A DNA stretch of 64,000 nt from Sandaracinus amylolyticus (lineage in GTDB: Bacteria > Myxococcota_A > Polyangia > Polyangiales > Sandaracinaceae), in the NCBI RefSeq assembly GCF_000737325.1, contig NZ_CP011125.1:434001-498000 (forward strand), read 5' to 3'. This document shows, piece by piece, positions 35,039 to 41,549 of this stretch. The first letter of the stretch is position 1. The number at the start of each line of letters is the position of its first letter. The position numbers and the translations under genes are program-made. Under the pieces are notes generated by a model that searched no databases, was not told the origin of the DNA, and saw only the letters and a program-made list of their open reading frames with translations.

Positions 35039-35090
35039 CCGCTCCCTTTCGTCGGAGGTCGAGCGCGGACGACGGTCGGGGGCGCCCTCG

Positions 35091-35107
35091 CATTCACGCT
35101 GTAATGG
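35091..35107. promoter_or_regulatory. Inverted repeat between divergent copper operons
   Basis: CATTCACGCTGTAATGG forms an imperfect palindrome: CATTcAC and its partner GTAATG point outward toward the YXWGXW gene on the left and the copper operon 2 lipoprotein on the right. Both halves match the element seen before the ATPase, cupredoxin and CopZ-like genes. A shared operator is a reasonable reading; not proven. Confidence 0.4.
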
Positions 35108-35145
35108 CGCGGCAGGGTCGGCGTCAGCACGCGTGGAGCCACGAC

Positions 35146-35394
35146 ATGCGTACGCGATCCTTCGTCCTCGCGACCGCGCTCGCCGCCGTCCTCGCGGCGT
35201 GCACGCGCTCGTTCCCTGCTGCGTTCCCGACGTCCTCGCCGGCCTCGAGCGACGCGACCGAAGCCCCGGTCGCCGACGTCGGTCGCGCGCTGCGCGAGGA
35301 TCCACCGCTGCCCGGCGAGCCGACGCGGGGCTGGCACGGCCTCGAGCCCGCGAGCGTCACGCCGCCGCACGGAGGCCACGATCATGCGCGCTAG
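35146..35394 (+). CDS. Small lipoprotein of copper operon 2
   Basis: An 82-residue lipoprotein from ATG 35146; signal peptide with lipobox AVLAAC near residue 19. The mature chain is Pro/Ser-rich and ends TPPHGGHDHAR, a short His-rich metal-binding tail. The last 11 bases overlap the efflux gene start. It corresponds in position, size and tail to the 96-aa lipoprotein at 26661, which is why I treat it as a real gene despite its low sequence similarity. Confidence 0.65.
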   Translation: MRTRSFVLATALAAVLAACTRSFPAAFPTSSPASSDATEAPVADVGRALREDPPLPGEPTRGWHGLEPASVTPPHGGHDHAR

Positions 35395-36781
35395 CCTCGT
35401 CGCCATCGTGCTCGCGCTGCTCGGCGCGGGCTGCGCCACGACGTCGATCCGCGCCGATCTCGATCGCATCGAGACGATCAGCGGGCACGCGCTGCCGCCC
35501 GACGTGCTCGATCGGGTCGACCCGGTCGGTGACGCGCGAGCGCGCGAGATCCTGCGCGCGCCGCTCGACGCCGACGACGCGGTGCGCCTCGCGATCGCGA
35601 ACCACCGCGAGCTGCGCGCGGCGCTGCGCGAGCTCGGGATCGAGCGCGGCCGCGTGCTCCAGGCGGGCCTCTTGCCGAACCCCGAGATCGAGATCGATCT
35701 GCGCTCGCAGGACGACCCCGAGCAGCCGCTCCAGGTCGAGCTCTACGCGGAGTTCGAGCTCACGCACGCGCTGCTGACGCCGATGCGCGTCGACGTCGCG
35801 AGCCGCGAGCTCGACGCCGCGCGATTCCGTGCCGCGGGCCGGGTGATCGAGACCGCGTACCTCGCGCGCGCGACGTTCTACGACGCGCAGGCCGCCGAGC
35901 AGCGGCTCGCGGTCGCGGTGCGCGCGCTCGATGCGCTCGCCGCCGCGCGCGACACCGCGACGATGCTCTTCGACGCGGGAAACGTGCCCGAGCTCGACCT
36001 CGCCACGCAGATCGCCGCGTACGAAGAGGCGCGCGCCGTCACGGCGGAGCTCGAGCTCGCGCGCGCTGCGTCGCGCGAGCGGCTGCACCGCGTGCTCGGT
36101 CTCCACGGCGACGCGACCGAGTGGACGATCGCCGCGCCGCTCGACGACGTGCCCGAGGAGAGCGAGATCCCCGACGCGCTCGAGCGCCAGGCGATCGAAT
36201 CGAGCGTCGAGCTCGCCGAGACGCGCATGCGCCTCGAGGCGATCGCGGGCCGCGTCGGGCTCTCGCGCACCGAAGGGTGGCTCCCCGACGTCACGGTCGA
36301 CGTGCACGCGGAGCAAGACGGACAGACGTGGGAGATGGGCGGCGGCGCGAGCATCGAATTGCCGCTCTTCGATCGCAACGAAGGCACGACCGCGGCGTAC
36401 GAGGCCGAATTCGACGGCCTCATGGAGCGCTACGAGGGCGCGGCGATCGACATTCGCTCCGCGGCGCGCGACGCGCGCAATCGCCTCGTGTCGGCGCACC
36501 TGCGCGCGAAGCAGTACGGCACGGTGATCGTGCCGGCGCGAGCGCGCGTCTTCCGCCAGACGCTCCTGCAGTACAACGCGATGCAGGTCGGCGTCTTCGA
36601 GCTGGTCACCGCGCTGCGCGCGCAGCTCGCGGCAGAGCTCTCGTCGATCGACGCGCTGCGCGACTACTGGACCGCGCGCGCCGCGATGGAAGCGCTGCTG
36701 CGCGGCCGTCGCGTGAGCGGCGAAGTCGTCTCTTCGAGCACCGGAATCGGCGCGGGCGAGCAGTCCGCCGGAGGTCACTGA
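35384..36781 (+). CDS. TolC-family outer membrane efflux protein, second copy
   Basis: A 465-residue lipoprotein-like efflux protein (ALLGAGC lipobox). It repeats the organisation of the copy at 26935: DADDAVRLAIANHRELRAAL and GIERGRVLQAGLLPNPEIE, central long helices (ALDALAAARDTATMLFDAGN), and RQTLLQYNAMQVGVFELVTA near the end. Both copies keep the ALERxAIESSxEL and GLxPDVxxxVHAE segments, so they are paralogues rather than unrelated TolC members. Its stop overlaps the oxidase start as TGATG, implying coupled translation. Partner pump not encoded nearby. Confidence 0.85.
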   Translation: MRASLVAIVLALLGAGCATTSIRADLDRIETISGHALPPDVLDRVDPVGDARAREILRAPLDADDAVRLAIANHRELRAALRELGIERGRVLQAGLLPNPEIEIDLRSQDDPEQPLQVELYAEFELTHALLTPMRVDVASRELDAARFRAAGRVIETAYLARATFYDAQAAEQRLAVAVRALDALAAARDTATMLFDAGNVPELDLATQIAAYEEARAVTAELELARAASRERLHRVLGLHGDATEWTIAAPLDDVPEESEIPDALERQAIESSVELAETRMRLEAIAGRVGLSRTEGWLPDVTVDVHAEQDGQTWEMGGGASIELPLFDRNEGTTAAYEAEFDGLMERYEGAAIDIRSAARDARNRLVSAHLRAKQYGTVIVPARARVFRQTLLQYNAMQVGVFELVTALRAQLAAELSSIDALRDYWTARAAMEALLRGRRVSGEVVSSSTGIGAGEQSAGGH

Positions 36782-38121
36782 TGGATCGTCGATCGTTTCT
36801 CCGCTGGAGCGGCGCCGCCGCCGGCGCGGCCGTGCTCACGCGCGCCGCGCCGGTGAGCGCGCAGGACGCCCACGCGCACGCCGAGGCGAGCGCCACGGCG
36901 GCCTCGGCCGTGCCCACGTTCGAGCGCCGTCCCGCCTCGCGCACCGCCGCGCCGGGCGGACAGCCCTCGGTGATCACGCCCAACGGCATCTCGTTGCCGT
37001 GGACGGTGCGTGACGGCGTGAAGGTCGGTCACCTCGTCGCGCACGAATTCGATCACGAATTCGCGCCTGGGATGCGAGCGCGGGTGTGGGGCTACAACGG
37101 CCACACGCCGGGCCCGACGCTCGAGGCGGTCGAGGGAGAGCGCATTCGTGTGTACGTCACGAATCGACTCCCCGAGCCGACCACCGTGCACTGGCACGGT
37201 CTCATCCTCCCGAATGGCATGGACGGAGTCTCGGGCCTCAATCAGCGCCCGATTCCGCCCGGCGAGACGTGGGTCTACGAATTCGACCTCCGTCATCCGG
37301 GCACGTTCATGTACCACTCGCACTACGACGAGATGACGCAGATCGCGCTCGGCATGATGGGCATGTTCATCGTGCATCCGCGGCGCCCCGTCGGGCCGCG
37401 CGTCGATCGCGACTTCGTGCTGATGACGCACGAGTGGAAGCTCGAGGTCGGCGCGCGCCGTCCCGACCCGAACGCGATGAACGACTTCAACGTGCTCACG
37501 TTCAACGGCAAGTCGTATCCGGGCACCGAGCCGCTGCTCGTCGGAGTCGGCGAGAGAGTGCGAATCCGGCTCGGCAATCTGTCTCCGATGGATCACCACC
37601 CGATCCACCTCCACGGATTGAACTTCGTGATGACCGCGACCGACGGCGGATACGTTCCGTCGAGCGCGCAATATCCGGAGACGACCGTCATCGTCCCCGT
37701 CGGGAGCACGCGAGTCATCGAATTCACGCCCACCGAGCCCGGCGACTGGGCGATGCACTGCCACATGACCCATCACGTCATGACGCAGATGGGGCACGGA
37801 CTGCCTCCGATGGTCGGAGTCGACACGAGCACCGTCGATCGCCGGATGTCGCGCGTCGTGCCCGAGTACATGTCGATGGGCCAGACCGGCATGGGCGGGA
37901 TGGGCGAGATGGAGATGGACATCCCGCCCAACTCGCTGCCGATGCGCGGCGCGCGCGGGCCGTTCAGCTACATCGACATGGGCGGGATGTTCACCGTGCT
38001 CAAGGTGCGCGAGCGCCCCGAGCGCGCCGATCCGAACGGCTGGTTCGAGCACCCCGCGGGCACCGTCGCCGGCCCCGCCGATCCCGCGCGCCTGCGCGCC
38101 GACGGAATCGAAGCGCCGTAA
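36781..38121 (+). CDS. Multicopper oxidase, second copy
   Basis: A 446-residue Tat-exported oxidase (signal DRRSFLRWSGAAAG, cleavage near PVSAQ). Copper ligand motifs HWHGL, YHSHYDE, HPIHLHGLNF and HCHMTHHVMTQMGH are complete, with a Met-rich loop (MSMGQTGMGGMGEMEM). It is closely similar to the oxidase at 28385 along its whole length. Codon choice in the middle (frequent AAT, ATT, GGA) is less GC-biased than in the first copy, which may mean a different history for this copy. The stop codon TAA is embedded in a GTAATG element preceding the CopZ-like gene. Cu(I) oxidation in the periplasm is the expected role. Confidence 0.92.
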   Translation: MDRRSFLRWSGAAAGAAVLTRAAPVSAQDAHAHAEASATAASAVPTFERRPASRTAAPGGQPSVITPNGISLPWTVRDGVKVGHLVAHEFDHEFAPGMRARVWGYNGHTPGPTLEAVEGERIRVYVTNRLPEPTTVHWHGLILPNGMDGVSGLNQRPIPPGETWVYEFDLRHPGTFMYHSHYDEMTQIALGMMGMFIVHPRRPVGPRVDRDFVLMTHEWKLEVGARRPDPNAMNDFNVLTFNGKSYPGTEPLLVGVGERVRIRLGNLSPMDHHPIHLHGLNFVMTATDGGYVPSSAQYPETTVIVPVGSTRVIEFTPTEPGDWAMHCHMTHHVMTQMGHGLPPMVGVDTSTVDRRMSRVVPEYMSMGQTGMGGMGEMEMDIPPNSLPMRGARGPFSYIDMGGMFTVLKVRERPERADPNGWFEHPAGTVAGPADPARLRADGIEAP

Positions 38122-38133
38122 TGCGCGCGCCGC
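38118..38133 (+). promoter_or_regulatory. Copy of shared copper-region upstream element
   Basis: GTAATGCGCGCGCCGC lies about 46 bases before the CopZ-like start and overlaps the oxidase stop codon. It belongs to the set of GTAATG-plus-GC elements found before the copper genes of this window. Weak on its own. Confidence 0.25.
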
Positions 38134-38168
38134 CTCCGCGTCTTCGCATTCGAGAGGAGAACGACACC

Positions 38169-38396
38169 ATGACCGAGAGCACGAATCGCGAGACCCGCCT
38201 GCGCGTCACCGGAATGACGTGCATGTCCTGCGTGCGGCACGTCGATCACGCCCTGCGCGATCTCGACGGAGTCGCCGCGGTGCAGGTGCGCCTGCGAGAG
38301 GGCGAAGCGCTCGTCGAGCACGACCCCGCGCGCGCGACCGTCGACGAGATGATCGCTGCGCTGCGCGACGCCGGCTACGACGCCGCCGCGGCGTGA
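38169..38396 (+). CDS. copZ: Heavy-metal-associated domain copper chaperone
   Basis: A 75-residue single HMA-domain protein from ATG 38169 with ribosome binding site GAGAGGAGAA. The Cu(I) site is GMTCMSCVRHV (CX2C), and the betaalphabetabetaalphabeta layout ends in IAALRDAGYDAAAA. Such chaperones deliver Cu(I) to CopA's N-terminal domain, and CopA is encoded at 31199 nearby. It closes copper operon 2, 47 bases after the oxidase. The symbol is used for the general family; orthology to a specific CopZ is not tested. Confidence 0.85.
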   Translation: MTESTNRETRLRVTGMTCMSCVRHVDHALRDLDGVAAVQVRLREGEALVEHDPARATVDEMIAALRDAGYDAAAA

Positions 38397-38405
38397 TCGA
38401 GACGA

Positions 38406-38439
38406 GAGGCGCGCTCGCCCGCGGCGGAGAGCGCGCCTC
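38406..38439. terminator. Bidirectional terminator hairpin
   Basis: GAGGCGCGCTC pairs perfectly with GAGCGCGCCTC across a 12-base loop, between the converging CopZ-like and SnoaL-like genes. On the plus strand it is followed by GTTCGTC, not a strong U tract. Confidence 0.55.
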
Positions 38440-38466
38440 GTTCGTCTCGGCCGCGCGTTCGCCTCG

Positions 38467-38937
38467 TCAGCGGCGCGCCTGCGGCGGCGGAGGCGCCTTC
38501 GCGGAGCCTCCGTTCGGGCGCATCTGCAGCGCGGGCGCGGCGCCGATCTGGCGCATCAGCCCCATCGCGTCCCACTGCGCGTAGGACTCGACCACCTTCC
38601 CGTTCACGACGCGATCGATCGAGATGCCCTCGACCATGGCTCTCTTGTTGGACGGGGGGATGCCCATGAGCTCGGCCTGGTGCGTGCCGCTCGCGCGCCA
38701 CTTGGTGATCACGCGATCGCCGGAGCAGATCTGCTCGACGACCTCCATCTTCGTGTCCGGGAACGCGCGACGGTACATCTTGATCTGCTCCTCGAGCCCC
38801 CGGCGATCCATCCGCCCCATCAGCGGATCGTGCGCGACGAACTCGTCGGCGCAGAGCTGCGAGACGAGCTCGATCTTCCCCTTCGAGTACGTGTCCTCGA
38901 GCAGCGCTCGAGTGATGTCCTGCGGCTTCTGGCTCAC
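38467..38937 (-). CDS. SnoaL-like / ester cyclase family protein
   Basis: A 156-residue cytosolic protein from GTG 38937, chosen because a GGGGGG run sits seven bases upstream; an ATG at 38952 would add five residues. Motifs: LVSQLCADEFVAHDP, the helix IKMYRRAFPDTKMEVV, and DRVITKWRASGTHQAELMGIPP, typical of the SnoaL-like NTF2 fold used as polyketide or ester cyclase relatives. Members usually bind small hydrophobic substrates; the actual one is unknown. The Pro-rich tail (SAKAPPPPQARR) is unusual. It converges with the copper operon and has no clear operon partner. Confidence 0.8.
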   Translation of the reverse strand: MSQKPQDITRALLEDTYSKGKIELVSQLCADEFVAHDPLMGRMDRRGLEEQIKMYRRAFPDTKMEVVEQICSGDRVITKWRASGTHQAELMGIPPSNKRAMVEGISIDRVVNGKVVESYAQWDAMGLMRQIGAAPALQMRPNGGSAKAPPPPQARR

Positions 38938-39158
38938 GGCGAGACCCCCCATGCGAGCGCGCTCGTGCACCTCGCATCGAGCACGTCGCGCGAGGTGAGC
39001 TAGACGCTCCCCTCGTCGCACCAACGTCCACGCCGCACGTCGCGCGACGCGCGTACGCCGTCGTCACGCCCGAGCACACGGTCTCGTGGTGCGACGCACC
39101 GCGCGCACATCTCGCTCGAGACGCGCCGGTCACGCGCGCGCTCGCGAGGGGGACGACG

Positions 39159-39947
39159 ATGCATCCGAGAGGGGCGGTGCGGTTCGAGCACGCGCGCGAT
39201 CGACGCGGCGTGGAGCACGCGATCGTGCGCATGGAGGGCGAGAGCGTGTGGCTCCACATGCCGAGCGTCACGACGCTCGCGTGGGTGAGCGAGGGGCGCG
39301 TGCAGGTCCACCGGCGCGGCACGCGCCGCGAGCTCGGGCGCGGTGCCGTGCGTCGCATCGGCGGCTTCGAGCTCGAGGTGATCCGCGCCGATCGCGAGGG
39401 CGCGCGGCTCTCGCTCGTCTCGATCCCGCGCAGCTTCCTCCGGGGCGCGCGCACCGTGCCGCACGATCAACTCGAGGACGCGACGCACGGCGCGCTCGCG
39501 CGCGTCGCCGCGCGCTGGCCGTCGGGTCCGCCGGCGCTCGACCGCGAGATCGACGAGCTCGTCGATCTCGTGCGTCACGTCGATCACGACGACGATCACG
39601 ACGAGCTCGAGCCCGGGCCGGTGCGGCGCGCGCGGCACCTGCTCGAGACCTGGCACCGCGCACCCCCGACGCTCGACGAGCTCGCGGGCGTCGCGCGCAC
39701 GACGAAGCTGCAGCTCGTGCGCTCCTTCCACGCGCACCACGGCGTCGTGCCGCACACGTTCGTGCTCTGCCTCCGGCTCGCGATCGCGCGGACGATGTTC
39801 GCGTCGGGCCGGCGCGAGACCGAGGCCGCGCACGCGCTCGGCTTCCCCGACGCGAGCGCGCTGACCCGGGAATTCCGCCGCATCGTGGGGGTCTCGCCGG
39901 CCGAGTACGCGCGGCCTCGCCCCATCGCGGTCGCGCGCGGCGCGTGA
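39159..39947 (+). CDS. AraC-family transcriptional regulator
   Basis: A 262-residue regulator preceded by GAGGGGGACGACG. The N-terminal half is a beta-rich sensor domain (VWLHMPSVTTLAWVSEGRVQV). The C-terminal 100 residues are the double helix-turn-helix: TLDELAGVARTTKLQLVRSFHAHHGVVPHTFVLCLRL for the first and EAAHALGFPDASALTREFRRIVGVSPAEYAR for the second, the signature segment of AraC/XylS members. Targets are unknown; the nearest candidates are the SnoaL-like gene and the YbhB gene 60 bases downstream. Confidence 0.9.
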   Translation: MHPRGAVRFEHARDRRGVEHAIVRMEGESVWLHMPSVTTLAWVSEGRVQVHRRGTRRELGRGAVRRIGGFELEVIRADREGARLSLVSIPRSFLRGARTVPHDQLEDATHGALARVAARWPSGPPALDREIDELVDLVRHVDHDDDHDELEPGPVRRARHLLETWHRAPPTLDELAGVARTTKLQLVRSFHAHHGVVPHTFVLCLRLAIARTMFASGRRETEAAHALGFPDASALTREFRRIVGVSPAEYARPRPIAVARGA

Positions 39948-40007
39948 TCTCCTCCAGCTCGCGTGGTGCTCATGACGCGGTGAGCGAGGCTCGAGGAGGA
40001 GAGAACG

Positions 40008-40484
40008 ATGTCGCTCGAGATCCACGGACCGACGATCCAGACGAACGCGCCGATCCCGGTCGAGCACACCTGCGACGGCGCGGATCGTCCGCCGGCGCTC
40101 GCGTGGTCGGGCGCGCCGCCGCGCACGCGCTCGTTCGCGCTCGTCGTGCACGATCCCGACGCGCCGCGCGGCGACTGGGTGCACTGGGTGCTCTTCGACG
40201 TGCCGGCCGAGACGTCGATGTTGCCCGAGGGCCTACCGCCCACGCCGGTGCTGCGCGACGGATCTCGCCAGGGCACGAACGACTTCGGGCACGTCGGCTG
40301 GGGCGGGCCCTGTCCTCCGCGCGGCGCAGCGCACCGCTACGTGTTCGAGCTGTATGCGCTCGACTCGATGCTCGGCCTGCCGCCCGGCGTCTCGCGTGAT
40401 CGCCTCGAGACCGCGATGCGCGGTCACGTGCTCGCGCACGCGAAGCTCGTCGCGACCTACGCGCGCGCCGCGGGGCGCGCGTGA
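40008..40484 (+). CDS. YbhB/YbcL family PEBP-like protein
   Basis: A 158-residue protein of the phosphatidylethanolamine-binding/Raf-kinase-inhibitor-like family: SFALVVHDPDAPRGDWVHWVLFDVP (ligand pocket DPDAP and the HW motif) and GTNDFGHVGWGGPCPPRGAAHRYVFELYALD (GxxxWxGPxPPxGxHRY signature). There is no signal peptide, so it is cytosolic. GAGGAGAG provides a good ribosome binding site. Bacterial members have no firmly assigned function. It follows the AraC-type gene and converges with the HPP gene 4 bases away. Confidence 0.92.
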   Translation: MSLEIHGPTIQTNAPIPVEHTCDGADRPPALAWSGAPPRTRSFALVVHDPDAPRGDWVHWVLFDVPAETSMLPEGLPPTPVLRDGSRQGTNDFGHVGWGGPCPPRGAAHRYVFELYALDSMLGLPPGVSRDRLETAMRGHVLAHAKLVATYARAAGRA

Positions 40485-40488
40485 TCGC

Positions 40489-41022
40489 TCAGGGCTCGCG
40501 CGAAGTCCACACCGGATAGGCGATCCCCGCGAGGCGATTGATCACGATCGCCTGCAGCGTGAGCGCCGCGACCGCGAGCTCGATCACGCCGAGGTGGAGC
40601 GGGCCGCTCACCAGACCGAGCGAGACGATGAGCGCGGTCGCGCCCGCGGGCGGATGCGATGCGCGGAGCAGCACCATGAGCGCCCCGGTCGCGGCGAGCG
40701 ACGCCGCGACTGCGATCACGCGCGCATCGCTCACGCCGGCGAGGATCGCGGAAGGCGCCTCGTCGAGCCCGACGAGCCAGAGCGCGCCGAAGCCGCACGC
40801 GATGCCGATCGCGTGACCGACGAGCGTGTTGCGCGGGCTCGCGCTCGGCGCGAGCGGCGTCGTGAAGTGCAGGAACGCGGTCGCTCCGAGCGACGGGAAG
40901 ATGAACGGCGAGCCCGTCGCGCGCGCGACCGCCGCGAGCGCGGCGATCGCGGCGAAGCCCGCGACGAACACGAAGCCGGCCCAGACGGTCCGCTCGGGAA
41001 AGCGCTCGAGCAGCGCGCTCAT
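40489..41022 (-). CDS. HPP-family integral membrane protein
   Basis: A 177-residue protein with four to five transmembrane segments. The motif SHPPAGATALI defines the HPP family; GSPFIFPSLGATAFLHFTTP is its other conserved block. HPP proteins of cyanobacteria and chloroplasts have been linked to nitrite transport, but most bacterial members are uncharacterised. The start is ATG 41022; an ATG at 41088 would extend it by 22 basic residues and sits closer to the possible promoter near 41161. Confidence 0.88.
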   Translation of the reverse strand: MSALLERFPERTVWAGFVFVAGFAAIAALAAVARATGSPFIFPSLGATAFLHFTTPLAPSASPRNTLVGHAIGIACGFGALWLVGLDEAPSAILAGVSDARVIAVAASLAATGALMVLLRASHPPAGATALIVSLGLVSGPLHLGVIELAVAALTLQAIVINRLAGIAYPVWTSREP

Positions 41023-41549
41023 GCGCAGGCGCTCCGTGGCCGCCGAGCGAAGCGGAGGAAGTCCGAGCGAGCGAAGACGTCGAGCCAAGGCGAAAGCCTC
41101 GAGAATCCTCCCGATCGCGAGGCCCGCAACAGCGCGGCTCCACGTCGGAAACGGCGGCGAAACCTATGTGAAAGCTCACGGACGTCAAGCGCGGATGCGC
41201 GTGATTCGTGATTCGGCGATTGGCCTCGTGACGCGGCCCCGACTGGTCCATCGTGTCCGAGAGCGCGACGAGATCGTCGGAACGTCGAGCGACGTAGTCG
41301 GCACGCATCGGACTCCATCGCACGACTGGCACCTTCGCGCGTCGGACTCGGCATCTCGACTCCTGTGCTGAGTCTTTCTGCTGCCGAACGATCGAAATCG
41401 TCCCGACGCAATTGCCACGCTGACGTGCAACCACGCGGACTCGTCTCGTTCCTCGCGAAGCGCGTGCGTCTGCAATCGTTTTTCTGCACGTGGTCCCGAC
41501 CTGGCGATCTGGACGCACCCCACGTCCACGTCGCACGCTGCGCGCCGTC
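41023..41549. other. Intergenic region with a candidate minus-strand promoter
   Basis: About 527 bases of less GC-biased sequence between the HPP gene and the sensor kinase. Apart from the TTGACG/TAGGTT pair I see no RNA gene, repeat or convincing small gene. Confidence 0.5.
41161..41188 (-). promoter_or_regulatory. Candidate sigma-70-type promoter for HPP gene
   Basis: On the minus strand TTGACG is followed after 16 bases by TAGGTT. It lies 73-139 bases before the possible HPP starts. Matches are reasonable but not perfect, in a region of lower GC than the neighbouring genes. Confidence 0.35.

Noticed and set aside
30507-35093. A 1528-codon minus-strand open frame
   Set aside because: Its translation is Arg/Ala-rich without motifs, and the CopA ATPase, cupredoxin and YXWGXW proteins occupy the same DNA in another frame.
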